A stretch of 64,000 nt of DNA from Solitalea agri (GCF_023914155.1 NZ_JAMWYS010000028.1:124001-188000), one strand, 5' to 3'; positions 18,080 through 26,313 are shown, counted from the stretch's first letter. Notes: generated from the sequence alone by a model not told the origin. A program made the numbers and translations.

Positions 18080-19921
18080 ATGCAAAAAAAAATTATTGTA
18101 ATAGTAATAGCATTGAGCCTTGTTGCTTCTTTTCAGGCTTGTTTAAAGAAATCGAACAATGCTGAAACAGTTAGAGCATCACTCCTAATCGGGATAGATG
18201 ACCTGAAGCAAAGCATCCTTAAGTTGGAGGGTGATATCCGAAAAAATGCAACACAAAAGCAGGTGCAACATGATTTTCTCGAGGCTCGATTTCAGTATAA
18301 AAAAATAGAGTTTCTGGTCGAATATTTTTGTCCTTACACTGCTGATTTTATCAATGGTGCGCCGTTGGACGAAATTGAAGTGGCCGACAAACGCGTTATA
18401 GCTCCCGAAGGTTTCCAGGTAATTGAACCTTTTATATTTCCATCGCTTGATACCACAAATAAGCAAGAGCTGTTGGGTCAAGTTCATTCACTTGCTATTA
18501 CTATGAATCGATTGACCGATCAGGCTAATACAATTCCCGTTACCGATCAGCATGTATTTGATGCCATGCGCTTGGAAGTTTACCGCATTATATCAATGGG
18601 TATTTCAGGTTTTGATACTCCCTCGGCACAAAACTCTATGAATGAAGCAGCTGCAGCTATACTGAGTATGCAGCAAACGTTAAGGTTATATAACCAAGAT
18701 TCGGAATGGGGAACGGCTGCTGTGCAATATCTTCAAAAACACTCCGACTTCAATAGCTTTAACCGTCTGCAATTCATTACTGATTTTGCCAATCCATTAT
18801 CGACAGAACTGCACAATGTTCAATTAAGTTTAGGCATACAGCCATTTAAAGAGCTTAGAGCCGTTAAAACCACAGTTGTAACACTTTTTGATGAAGATGC
18901 GTTTGATGAAAATTTCTTCACCCCCAATTATGATTCCCATACATCAACGCAAAAGGTGGCATTGGGGAAGATGCTTTTTTTCGATCCTATTTTATCCGGA
19001 AATCATAATCGGGCCTGTGTTTCTTGTCACCAACCTGAAAAAGCATTTACCGATGGGCTGGAAAAGAGTGTGGCGTTTGATGAGGCAAGCGTGGTTGAGC
19101 GAAATGCGCCGACTTTATTAAACTCAGGGTTTCAGAAGGCACAGTTTTATGATAGCCGTGTGTCCAATCTGGAGGATCAGGCAGCCGCAGTAATTAATAA
19201 TAAGAACGAGTTGCATGGCTCATTCGAAAAAGCCGTAACTAGACTAAAAGGCAGTGTAGAATATGTACAATTATTCAAAAAAGCATTCCCGGCAGAAAAT
19301 GAATCAATCTCATCATCATCAATAAAGAATGCAATTGCTGCTTATGTTCGTTCGTTAAAAAGCATGAATTCCAGATTCGATCAATATGTAAGAGGCGATA
19401 AGAGTAAAATGAATAAGGACGAGATCGTCGGGTTTAATATATTCATGGGCAAAGGTAAATGTGGCACCTGTCACTTCGCGCCTTTATTTAATGGAACAGT
19501 CCCTCCTAACTATGATAGAAGTGAGTCGGAAGTGATCGGCGTTCCACAAAGCAATGCGGCAAAGTCTAAGCTTGATGGAGACAGAGGTAAGTTTAATCTT
19601 TATCAGTTTGAGCAATATCGGTATTCATTTAAAACCCCAACCGTTAGAAATATTGCTTTAACAGCGCCATATATGCATAATGGCGCCTTTAAAACCTTAG
19701 AAGAGGTGATTGATTTTTATAATAAAGGCGGTGCCGCAGGAATTGGAGCTGATCTTCCGTATTTAACCTTGCCTTTTGATAAGCTGAACCTAACAGAAAA
19801 TGAGAAGAAACAACTAGTGGCTTTTATGAAAACACTAACGGACACAAGCGTTTCATCAAGTATGCCCAAACAACTACCAAAACTTGCCGAACTTACGGCA
19901 AGCCGTAAGGCAACTTATTAA
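18080..19921 (+). CDS. Imelysin-like / di-haem cytochrome-c peroxidase (MauG-type) fusion lipoprotein
   Basis: The 613-residue protein has an SPII-type signal ('VASFQAC', Cys about residue 21). An N-terminal helical domain (about 25-250) contains 'APEGFQVIEPFIF', which resembles the imelysin G-x-H-x-x-E motif with the histidine replaced by glutamine. The C-terminal part is a di-haem peroxidase with CVSCH (C313, H317) and CGTCH (C461, H465), plus the conserved 'APYMHNGAFKTLEEVIDFYN' tail. It should sit in the periplasm on a membrane anchor, reducing peroxide or oxidising a partner. The imelysin assignment is inference from a short motif and helical character; the haem sites are directly visible. 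Confidence 0.85.
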   Translation: MQKKIIVIVIALSLVASFQACLKKSNNAETVRASLLIGIDDLKQSILKLEGDIRKNATQKQVQHDFLEARFQYKKIEFLVEYFCPYTADFINGAPLDEIEVADKRVIAPEGFQVIEPFIFPSLDTTNKQELLGQVHSLAITMNRLTDQANTIPVTDQHVFDAMRLEVYRIISMGISGFDTPSAQNSMNEAAAAILSMQQTLRLYNQDSEWGTAAVQYLQKHSDFNSFNRLQFITDFANPLSTELHNVQLSLGIQPFKELRAVKTTVVTLFDEDAFDENFFTPNYDSHTSTQKVALGKMLFFDPILSGNHNRACVSCHQPEKAFTDGLEKSVAFDEASVVERNAPTLLNSGFQKAQFYDSRVSNLEDQAAAVINNKNELHGSFEKAVTRLKGSVEYVQLFKKAFPAENESISSSSIKNAIAAYVRSLKSMNSRFDQYVRGDKSKMNKDEIVGFNIFMGKGKCGTCHFAPLFNGTVPPNYDRSESEVIGVPQSNAAKSKLDGDRGKFNLYQFEQYRYSFKTPTVRNIALTAPYMHNGAFKTLEEVIDFYNKGGAAGIGADLPYLTLPFDKLNLTENEKKQLVAFMKTLTDTSVSSSMPKQLPKLAELTASRKATY

Positions 19922-20082
19922 TAGATAATCTTTTGGCATTCATAGGAGAAGTTTTACTTGTTTTTGTGCAAGGAGTGTAACAATTATAGATACGCATTGA
20001 ACCTGGTTTGGAGCCAGTGTTCTATCTGCTTATTTTAGTAGAACGAGCCGTTAACTATTAATCACACCTTATCTATAAACTT

Positions 20083-20670
20083 ATGAAAAATGGGCTTTTC
20101 ATCTTGTTGGGCTTTATACTATTGATCAGTTGTAAAAAGGATGACAATGAGACAGAGGAACCTCCTGACCAAACGCATCCAAAGATGTTTTATCGTAACC
20201 TTGGAGACATTGAAGTGAAATTTGGCCAGATTAAATATTTAGACATTGACAACGACGGGGTACGGGATTTCTATTTTAACGTTCAATTAGTGGGTGACCC
20301 TGTTTTGCAAAGAGACCGCATTCAGTATTTAGCAAACTCTCTACAGCAGCGTTACTTATTGAATGATGCTCAGGATCAATCTCCGGTATTAAATAAACTC
20401 GATCCGATTTCTAAAACGTATGAAGGCTATACCTGGTATGAGATATCTTCCATTTTACTTGCTGAAAAAATTGTAACCTTCAATGGCAATTTCTGGGAGG
20501 GGCTCTGGAAAGACGCCGATCATAAGTTTCTTCCAGTACAGGTTAAGAAGAATAGAGAACTATATCACGGCTGGATAGAGCTCTCTTTCGATAAGGGAAA
20601 AGAGTTGCTAATCTTACATCGAAGCGGTATCAGTACTGAAGAAGATAAAGAAGTAAAAGCCGGATATTAA
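20083..20670 (+). CDS. Small lipoprotein of unknown function with a DxDxDG calcium-loop-like motif
   Basis: The 195-residue protein has a lipoprotein signal (lipobox 'LLISC', Cys about residue 17), an acidic linker ('KKDDNETEEPPD'), and 'DIDNDGVRDF' at about residues 53-62, which fits a calcium-binding DxDxDG loop. The rest is a predicted mixed alpha/beta domain not recognised. It follows the peroxidase gene after 161 bases on the same strand; no terminator is obvious between them, so co-expression is possible. Confidence 0.65.
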   Translation: MKNGLFILLGFILLISCKKDDNETEEPPDQTHPKMFYRNLGDIEVKFGQIKYLDIDNDGVRDFYFNVQLVGDPVLQRDRIQYLANSLQQRYLLNDAQDQSPVLNKLDPISKTYEGYTWYEISSILLAEKIVTFNGNFWEGLWKDADHKFLPVQVKKNRELYHGWIELSFDKGKELLILHRSGISTEEDKEVKAGY

Positions 20671-20845
20671 CATTCGGCTTTCAGTAGGATTTAGTACCCC
20701 CCCGCCCCTAATCACAATCGTTTTACTGATCACTTTGGTTGGACTATAGTGCAATTACTTTTAGGTGCTATTAATCCCTATTGTATAGAAGTCTGTAGCT
20801 ATCTTTGGTCCTCACCAAAAATAAACATCTTAATAAAGCTACATT

Positions 20846-21595
20846 ATGGAAGAAAGATTAGCCCAAATGCAAAAGGAATTGGTTCGACTCAAATGGTATG
20901 CGGGTATCTCAACATTACTTTTTATTACCGCAGGTCTCTTTGCATTTACCAGTTCGGGCATTTCACGTTTTAAAGAAATTTCAGTAGAACGTATTAATAT
21001 TATAGAGGATAACGGCCAATTACGGATGGTTATTTCCAACAAAAGCCGATCACCTGAGGTGCTTGCGTACGGTAAGGGCCTTACGCCTCCAATTCCAGGG
21101 GCAAACAGACCCGGGCTGATTTTTTATAATGACGAAGGCACGGAAAATGGCGGATTGGTATTTAGGGGAGCGAAGGATAGTAGTGGCCAATACCACGCTA
21201 CAGGTCACTTGTCTTTTGACCAGTATAATCAGAACCAGGTACTCTATCTAACTTATGCCGATGATAATGGCGATCAGAACACAGGTTTGCATGTAGATGA
21301 TTGGCAAACTGCACCAGCATTTTGGGATTGGCGCGCTGAGTATAAAAAAGCACAGGAACTTCCTGATGGTCCGGCTAAAGAAGAACTATTAAAGAAATTA
21401 ATGGAGCCTCGAAAAGGGCAAAGGGCGGTTGCTCAGCGAGTTTTTATCGGTAAGGACGATAGCAAAACAGCCATGGTAACACTTGCTGATCGTTTAGGAA
21501 AGCCGAGACTTCAATTGCTTGTTGATTCAAACGGAAATGCTAAACTGAACTTTTTGGATCAACAGGGAAACATTACGTATAGTTTGCCTAAATAG
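20846..21595 (+). CDS. Membrane-anchored protein of unknown function
   Basis: The 249-residue protein opens with a short charged helix ('MEERLAQMQKELVRLKWY') followed by one transmembrane segment (about 19-38, 'GISTLLFITAGLFAFTSSG'). The outer domain is beta-rich, with repeated short phrases ('INIIEDNGQLRMVISN', 'PRLQLLVDSNGNAKLNFLD'). I recognise it only as a type of conserved hypothetical protein found in Bacteroidota. The gene is convergent with the arsenic operon and shares the bidirectional terminator at 21637-21677. The preceding 175 bases include a C-rich tract (TACCCCCCCGCCCC) and no gene. Confidence 0.65.
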   Translation: MEERLAQMQKELVRLKWYAGISTLLFITAGLFAFTSSGISRFKEISVERINIIEDNGQLRMVISNKSRSPEVLAYGKGLTPPIPGANRPGLIFYNDEGTENGGLVFRGAKDSSGQYHATGHLSFDQYNQNQVLYLTYADDNGDQNTGLHVDDWQTAPAFWDWRAEYKKAQELPDGPAKEELLKKLMEPRKGQRAVAQRVFIGKDDSKTAMVTLADRLGKPRLQLLVDSNGNAKLNFLDQQGNITYSLPK

Positions 21596-21636
21596 CGGGC
21601 GGGTAGTATGCAGGATATTTGACATAAAAAATAAAG

Positions 21637-21677
21637 CTCTCCAAAGCTCTTCCTCTGGAAATGCTTTGGAGAGTTTT
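21637..21677. terminator. Bidirectional terminator between convergent units
   Basis: A perfect 11-bp stem, CTCTCCAAAGC (21637-21647) with GCTTTGGAGAG (21663-21673), is flanked by A-rich sequence on the left and TTTT on the right, so it can stop transcripts in both directions (the gene at 20846 on plus, the ars operon on minus). Confidence 0.85.
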
Positions 21678-21689
21678 AAACACAATATT

Positions 21690-22103
21690 CTAAAGTTCCC
21701 TTTCGACAAAATTCTTCATGTAATCCTTAATCAAATTACGGGTATGAATAAACGCTTCCCTATTTTGTTCATAATCTCCTGGCAGTTTAGCTGGATCAGG
21801 AAAATCATGATGGAATTGCTTTGCTTTTGATGGAAAAACCGGGCAGCGCTCCTTAGCGTTATCACAAACAGTAATTACAAAATCGAAATCAATTCCAGCG
21901 TATTCGTCAACATTGTTTGAGGTGTGTGCTGAAATATCAATTCCATCTTCGGCCATTGCTTTAACCGCTTTTGGATTAATTCCGTGTGTTTCTACTCCAG
22001 CACTGTAAATTTTTGCTTTATCACCTGCAAATAATTGTAAGTAGCCATGCGCCATCTGACTGCGACATGAATTGCCTGTGCAGAGTACCAATACGTTTTT
22101 CAT
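21690..22103 (-). CDS. arsC: Arsenate reductase, thioredoxin-coupled ArsC (LMW phosphatase fold)
   Basis: The 137-residue protein contains the CX5R P-loop CTGNSCR (C8, R14) and the redox pair CDNAKERC (C80, C87), the three-cysteine relay of the Staphylococcus pI258-type ArsC. It reduces arsenate to arsenite in the cytoplasm, using thioredoxin to recycle. It is the last gene of the ars operon, 18 bases after acr3, and ends just before the bidirectional terminator. The product is exported by the Acr3 pump encoded immediately upstream. Confidence 0.95.
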   Translation of the reverse strand: MKNVLVLCTGNSCRSQMAHGYLQLFAGDKAKIYSAGVETHGINPKAVKAMAEDGIDISAHTSNNVDEYAGIDFDFVITVCDNAKERCPVFPSKAKQFHHDFPDPAKLPGDYEQNREAFIHTRNLIKDYMKNFVEREL

Positions 22104-22121
22104 TTTTTAAATTGTTGCTGA

Positions 22122-23180
22122 TTATTTAGGTTGACTTATTACTTCCTTGAATTTTGTTTTTTGTTTGAGGGCGAAATTTACCAACAGGATAAGTGCAGGC
22201 ACTTCAATTAATGGACCGATAACAGCCGCAAAAGCAACTCCTGAGTTGATCCCGAAGACTGCAATAGCCACAGCAATACCCAGTTCAAAGTTGTTTCCGG
22301 CAGCAGTAAACGCTAGCGAAGTAGACTTTTCATAGTCAGTGCCTGCCTTTTTTGCCAGAAAGAAGGCTGAGAAAAACATGATTCCAAAGTATAACAGTAA
22401 AGGAATAGCGATATGTACCACATCAAAAGGAATTTTTACAATTAAATCACCTTTTAAACTGAACATTATTACAATGGTAAATAATAAAGAGATTAAGGTA
22501 ATTGGACTGATTGCAGGCAAAAAGGTATGTTCGTACCATTCTGTTCCTTTAAGTTTCATAAGAATGTTTCGAGACAGGAACCCGGCAATAAATGGAATCC
22601 CCAAATAGATGAATACACTTTGGGCAATCTGTCCAATACTGATATCAACTATTGCAGACTGGACTCCGAAAAGCAACGGTAGTTTGGTTACAAAAATCCA
22701 GGCATATAAACTATAAAACAATACCTGAAAAATACTGTTGAAAGCAACTAAGCCCGCCACATATTCCCGGTCGCCTCCGGCTAAATCATTCCAGACGATC
22801 ACCATTGCTATGCATCGGGCAATACCTATCATAATTAAACCGATCATATATTCTGGATAATCCCGAAGAAATACAACGGCGAGTATAAACATCAAGACAG
22901 GACCTATGATCCAGTTCTGGATTAAGGATAAACCCAATATTTTTTTATTTCTGAATACATCTCCCAGCCTGTCGTATCGCACCTTGGCTAATGGGGGATA
23001 CATCATTAAAATTAAACCGATAGCAATAGGTACATTCGTAGTACCACTGTTAAAACGGTTAATGAAATCCGGGGTTGAGGGGAAAAAGTATCCAATTCCT
23101 ACACCTAAAGCCATGGCAAGAAAGATCCACAGCGTTAGGTTTCGGTCTAAAAAAGAAAGTCGCTTTTGCATATTATTCAA
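22122..23180 (-). CDS. acr3: Acr3-family arsenite efflux permease
   Basis: The 352-residue protein has about ten membrane segments and the Acr3 signature '[19 protein letters not shown]' (about residues 118-136), with the conserved cysteine needed for arsenite transport in characterised members. It exports arsenite across the inner membrane. The first codons overlap the end of the acetyltransferase gene by 8 bases, indicating translational coupling. The C-terminal half contains the conserved '[17 protein letters not shown]'. Symbols arsB and acr3 are both used for such genes; the sequence belongs to the Acr3 type. Confidence 0.95.
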   Translation of the reverse strand: MNNMQKRLSFLDRNLTLWIFLAMALGVGIGYFFPSTPDFINRFNSGTTNVPIAIGLILMMYPPLAKVRYDRLGDVFRNKKILGLSLIQNWIIGPVLMFILAVVFLRDYPEYMIGLIMIGIARCIAMVIVWNDLAGGDREYVAGLVAFNSIFQVLFYSLYAWIFVTKLPLLFGVQSAIVDISIGQIAQSVFIYLGIPFIAGFLSRNILMKLKGTEWYEHTFLPAISPITLISLLFTIVIMFSLKGDLIVKIPFDVVHIAIPLLLYFGIMFFSAFFLAKKAGTDYEKSTSLAFTAAGNNFELGIAVAIAVFGINSGVAFAAVIGPLIEVPALILLVNFALKQKTKFKEVISQPK

Positions 23181-23664
23181 TTCCTACTACTTTGCTTCTT
23201 CGTTCCAATAGAATAGTATCTCTCCAAATACCGTCCATTTTGCCAATTTTTTCACGCTTGCCCACTATTCTAAAATCAAATTTTTGGTGTAGTGCTAAGC
23301 TGCCTTTGTTTTCAGGGAAAATGCCCGCTTGAAGCGTCCAGAGATTGTTTTTCTCACTTTCAACAACCAAATGATTGAGTAATAAAGCTCCAATACCATT
23401 GCCACGGTAGTTCTCTCCAACGTAAACACTTACTTCGGCCACACCCGCATATACGCAACGGCCCGAAACCTTGCTTAAGGCGGCCCAGCCTGCAATTTTA
23501 TTGTCAATAAGTGCTACGAATCGACATGCTTGTAAATGACCTTCATTCCATTCTTCCCAAGTTGGAGCCGATTGTTGAAAGGTGGCATTTCCGGTTGCAA
23601 TACCTTCCTCATAAATTGTTTTTACTGCTTCCCAATGTTCGGGAAGCATAGGAGTAATCGTCAT
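23173..23664 (-). CDS. GNAT acetyltransferase of the ArsN / phosphinothricin acetyltransferase type
   Basis: The 163-residue protein has a GNAT fold with the acetyl-CoA loop '[17 protein letters not shown]' and the PAT-type phrases '[15 protein letters not shown]' and '[12 protein letters not shown]'. Members in ars operons include ArsN1, which acetylates arsinothricin, an organoarsenical analogue of phosphinothricin. Location between arsM and acr3, with an 8-base overlap into acr3, argues for that role, but substrate specificity is inference. A 110-base gap separates it from arsM. Confidence 0.82.
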   Translation of the reverse strand: MTITPMLPEHWEAVKTIYEEGIATGNATFQQSAPTWEEWNEGHLQACRFVALIDNKIAGWAALSKVSGRCVYAGVAEVSVYVGENYRGNGIGALLLNHLVVESEKNNLWTLQAGIFPENKGSLALHQKFDFRIVGKREKIGKMDGIWRDTILLERRSKVVGIE

Positions 23665-23774
23665 ATTATTGATAAGTTATTAATGATAAATATCGAATAG
23701 AAAATGCTGAACATCAAATGCAGTTCAAGTTTCTCTTGAGAAGAACCTAATGTTCCCTTTAGGGGATTTAGGGA

Positions 23775-24608
23775 TTAGCAACAGCCCGGTTGACAACAAG
23801 CCTCAGGTTTTTCGGCATAAACAGTAATGCTGTAAATTCCAAGTTTACTTTCTTTATAAGTGGATAGTTCTTCTTCACTTAAGTAATTCAAAAGTATATC
23901 ATCCGGAATATTGATAACTTTTTCTTTCTGCAGGTTTATATTCTCAAAGCCGGCTTTAGCAATAAATCCAAGATATTCATCTTTTTGAATTGCTCCTGAA
24001 ACACAGCCTGCATACATTTCTGCGGTTTGCTTCAAAGTTTCCGGTAATGCTCCTACCAGTACTATATCCGAAATGCTAAAATGTCCGCCAGGTTTAAGTA
24101 CACGGTAAATTTCGTTGATCACATTCTCTTTATTAGGCACTAGGTTTAACACGCAGTTGCTCACAATTACGTCGGCGATTGCAGATGTAACAGGCATTTT
24201 TTCAATGTCGCCATAACGAAATTCTACATTGTTATAACCCAGTTTCTCTGCATTAGCACGAGCTTTGTTAATCATCGCTTCAGTGAAATCAATGCCAATC
24301 ACTTTGCCCGTTTCACCGGTTTGACTTCTGGCAACAAAGCAGTCGTTTCCAGCTCCCGAGCCAAGGTCAATTACCACATCGCCATTTTTAATTTTGGCAA
24401 ATTCTGTCGGCAAACCACAACCCAAACCTAGATCTGCATCGGCGTTGTAACCTTCGAGTTTCGAATAGTCATCGCTCATGATGTTATACACCTCATCCGA
24501 GCAGCAGGTCGACCCGCAGCAAGAGCCCATATTGGTTTCCTTGTCCTGTAAAGCTATTTCGGTATACTTTTCTTTTACAAGGTTTTTTAATTCTACTTCG
24601 GTTTTCAT
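23775..24608 (-). CDS. arsM: Arsenite S-adenosylmethionine methyltransferase
   Basis: The 277-residue protein has the SAM-binding glycine motif 'DLGSGAGND' (about 81-89) and the three cysteines expected to bind As(III): C64 in 'LGCGLPTEFA', C152 in 'NCVLNLVP' and C202 in 'AGCVSG'. It methylates arsenite to methylated arsenicals in the cytoplasm. Unusually, both ends carry a CC-x3-CC cluster: CCGSTCC (30-36) and CCQPGCC (the last seven residues). The same pattern occurs in the small protein encoded 19 bases upstream. It is the third gene of the operon. Confidence 0.93.
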   Translation of the reverse strand: MKTEVELKNLVKEKYTEIALQDKETNMGSCCGSTCCSDEVYNIMSDDYSKLEGYNADADLGLGCGLPTEFAKIKNGDVVIDLGSGAGNDCFVARSQTGETGKVIGIDFTEAMINKARANAEKLGYNNVEFRYGDIEKMPVTSAIADVIVSNCVLNLVPNKENVINEIYRVLKPGGHFSISDIVLVGALPETLKQTAEMYAGCVSGAIQKDEYLGFIAKAGFENINLQKEKVINIPDDILLNYLSEEELSTYKESKLGIYSITVYAEKPEACCQPGCC

Positions 24609-24627
24609 AATTATAAGGGGTTAAATG

Positions 24628-24783
24628 TTAAATACGGGTTAATAGTATCGGTAATACATTGCTTTCTACTTTTTTATTCGGCTGAAACTTGTCTTTTGGA
24701 CAGCAATCTGCTTTGCAGCAAGAATCATTTGCCATCAGTATAACTTCATGATCTGCAGGACTTGTGTGTTTTACTGTTTTCAT
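24628..24783 (-). CDS. Small Cys-rich protein in the ars operon (51 residues)
   Basis: On the minus strand an ATG at 24783 opens a 51-codon frame ending at TAA 24628-24630. The product contains 'NDSCCKADCCPK', a CC-x3-CC motif (C22, C23, C27, C28), and ends 'VLPILLTRI'. It lies between arsR and arsM, 19 bases before the arsM ATG and directly after a second ArsR-type operator. No family is recognised. A role in binding or handing over As(III) is inference from the cysteine pattern and position. Confidence 0.7.
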   Translation of the reverse strand: MKTVKHTSPADHEVILMANDSCCKADCCPKDKFQPNKKVESNVLPILLTRI

Positions 24784-24804
24784 ATTATTTAGCTTGAATG
24801 CTTA

Positions 24805-24820
24805 ATTGCAATATTGCGAT
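24805..24820. promoter_or_regulatory. Second ArsR-type operator
   Basis: The palindrome ATTGCAATATTGCGAT (14 of 16 positions symmetrical) closely matches the one upstream of arsR. It lies 21 bases before the start of the small Cys-rich gene, suggesting a separately controlled internal promoter for the rest of the operon. Confidence 0.7.
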
Positions 24821-24838
24821 AGATAAGATTAAATTTTT

Positions 24839-25168
24839 TTAACAACAAGATTTACCTTCAACAAAGCTTTTGAAGAGTTCTCCAAACGTTTTGCTATAAT
24901 GTTTCCAAACTTCTTCGTTAATACAATAGCAAACGCTGGTGCCTTCAATGGTGCCTTTAATAATTCCCACAGCTTTTAATTCGCGCAAGTGCTGTGAAAT
25001 AGTAGCTTGTGCTAAACCGATCTCGTCAACCAGATCACCACAAATACAGCTTTGCGATTTCAATAGCTGTTGAATAATTGCAATGCGAGCAGGGTGGGCC
25101 AATGCTTTCATCATTTGCGCCAACTCGTTTTGCTCTTGTGTAAATATTTCGGTGCGGGTAACTCCCAT
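24839..25168 (-). CDS. arsR: ArsR/SmtB-family arsenic-responsive repressor
   Basis: The 109-residue protein has an ArsR winged helix ('KALAHPARIAIIQQLL', recognition helix 'GLAQATISQHLRELK', about 51-65). C41 and C43 in 'QSCICGDLV' occupy the place of the As(III)-binding cysteines at the start of the DNA-binding region, and the protein ends in CC (108-109). It should repress the ars operon until arsenite binds. It is the first gene of the operon and has a palindromic operator 16 bases before its ATG. Confidence 0.95.
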   Translation of the reverse strand: MGVTRTEIFTQEQNELAQMMKALAHPARIAIIQQLLKSQSCICGDLVDEIGLAQATISQHLRELKAVGIIKGTIEGTSVCYCINEEVWKHYSKTFGELFKSFVEGKSCC

Positions 25169-25183
25169 TTCGTTAATTTATAT

Positions 25184-25199
25184 ATCGCAATATTACGAT
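25184..25199. promoter_or_regulatory. ArsR operator at the ars promoter
   Basis: ATCGCAATATTACGAT is a 16-base palindrome with 14 of 16 symmetrical positions, 16 bases upstream of the arsR ATG. On the minus strand it contains TAATATTG, one base from the Bacteroidota -7 box TAnnTTTG, so repressor and polymerase sites probably overlap. Confidence 0.78.
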
Positions 25200-25247
25200 T
25201 AATTATTTAATTCAAAAATTATTTTTGAAAAACATAATGGCTTCGGA

Positions 25248-25709
25248 TTATAAAGGGTAGGCCGTATCGCTTTTAGCTTCCGATAAAACAAAGAAACTTT
25301 GTACGGTTGTGATATTGGGGAGCATAGCTAGTTTATTGCGATAAAAGTCGTGGTAGGCATCCATATCGGTAGTGGCAATGCGGAGAATAAAGTCGAACGA
25401 TCCGCTCATTTGCAAACATTCCATTACTTCCGGAAACTTTATAACCTCTTGCTCAAACTGGTGAAGTGTGCTGGCTGTGTGAGCGTTCAATAGCACATGA
25501 CTAAAAGTGACCAACTTTCTGTTAATCTTTTTTCGATCCAAAATAGCTACGGTTCGCTTTATTACACCTTTTTCATGCAAGCGCCTTACACGGTCATGTA
25601 TGGTGGCAATAGATTTACGCAAATGAAATGCTAGCTCTTTATTCGTTAATGAGGCATCTTTTTGAAGTAATTTCAAGATTTCAATGTCTACCTGATCTAA
25701 TTCAGCCAT
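25248..25709 (-). CDS. Lrp/AsnC-family transcriptional regulator
   Basis: The 153-residue protein has the Lrp helix-turn-helix ('DIEILKLLQKDASLTNKELA', then 'SIATIHDRVRRLHEKGVI', about 8-55) and an AsnC/RAM ligand-binding domain ('FPEVMECLQMSGSFDFILRI'). It should be a cytoplasmic regulator responding to an amino acid or similar metabolite. Its targets are not evident: the gene lies upstream of the ars operon on the same strand but is separated from it by the ArsR operator, and the other side is a long intergenic region. Confidence 0.92.
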   Translation of the reverse strand: MAELDQVDIEILKLLQKDASLTNKELAFHLRKSIATIHDRVRRLHEKGVIKRTVAILDRKKINRKLVTFSHVLLNAHTASTLHQFEQEVIKFPEVMECLQMSGSFDFILRIATTDMDAYHDFYRNKLAMLPNITTVQSFFVLSEAKSDTAYPL

Positions 25710-25933
25710 TTGCGTACAAGTTTGTGTTTCAGAAAAAAAAGCAATATTAAGATTTAAATTACAACTAAACTGAAAAAAGAGTTAGTAAAATACCTTTTTT
25801 CCTGAAAATTTTCGGTAATCAAAGAGACTATTGTTATTAAAATCGGATATGTACACTTTTACATCGTGATAGTTGATCAATGACCGTTGAAGTAGTGATT
25901 AACTAATGCGTTGTTTAAGAGTGATTTAAAAAA
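25710..25933. other. AT-rich intergenic region upstream of the lrp gene
   Basis: This stretch presumably holds the minus-strand promoter of the Lrp-type regulator (it begins with an A-run, 25732-25740, just upstream) and the unidentified plus-strand promoter for the structured region that follows. I see no gene in it. Confidence 0.5.
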
Positions 25934-26132
25934 TGATCCGGGTTCAACCCATTGTGTTATTTTAATAGCGGATCATCAAAAATAGTTTGTTGTAAGTTTG
26001 CTGGATAGGCGCATGCTGGGAGTGCGCCGAATCCGAAAACAATACCAAAATCAATTAACCGACCAAAAATAAACTTTTCTTCATAACCTAAATCAAAAGA
26101 AGTGCGTTGTGTAACCAACGCACTCTTTTTTT
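25934..26132 (+). ncRNA. Candidate structured small RNA
   Basis: On the plus strand three hairpins occur in order. The first is TGATCC/GGATCA (25934-25939 with 25970-25975), enclosing a small GGGT-TCA-ACCC hairpin. The second is a longer hairpin with GGAT/ATCC and GGCGCA/TGCGCC stems around a 9-base loop (26003-26034). The last is an intrinsic terminator (26101-26132). No plus-strand protein gene lies upstream for that terminator to serve. An independent -7 box for the next gene occurs downstream. This supports a short non-coding transcript, with a 5' end probably before 25934. It matches no RNA family I recognise. Confidence 0.45.
26101..26132 (+). terminator. Strong rho-independent terminator with no upstream protein gene
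   Basis: The arms AGTGCGTT (26101-26108) and AACGCACT (26117-26124) form a perfect 8-bp stem followed by C and seven T. The nearest upstream gene is on the opposite strand. Confidence 0.85.
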
Positions 26133-26313
26133 GATCATCATTCATCCAGTCGAGATCATTTTCTGTCACTCAACCAGAACCGCATTAGTGTTACATAATG
26201 ATGCTGAAAAGTAATAATAGAGTTTCTAACTAAAAATAAATATCCCGAACATGTTTGAATGGTTTTCAGTATCTTTTTCTTTTCACGGGGAAGATTAGCC
26301 TTTGTAAATTATG

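Noticed and set aside
20749-20973. 74-residue plus-strand frame before the 20846 gene
   Set aside because: It overlaps the start of the 20846 gene in another frame and has no recognisable features.
25940-25950. GGGTTCAACCC resembling a tRNA or tmRNA T-arm
   Set aside because: No acceptor stem, anticodon arm or CCA end fits around it, and the tmRNA 5' sequence is absent.
25957-26169. 70-residue minus-strand frame
   Set aside because: It overlaps two of the three plus-strand hairpins and the terminator, shows no recognisable domain or signal, and has no neighbouring operon. A structured RNA on the other strand explains the region better.
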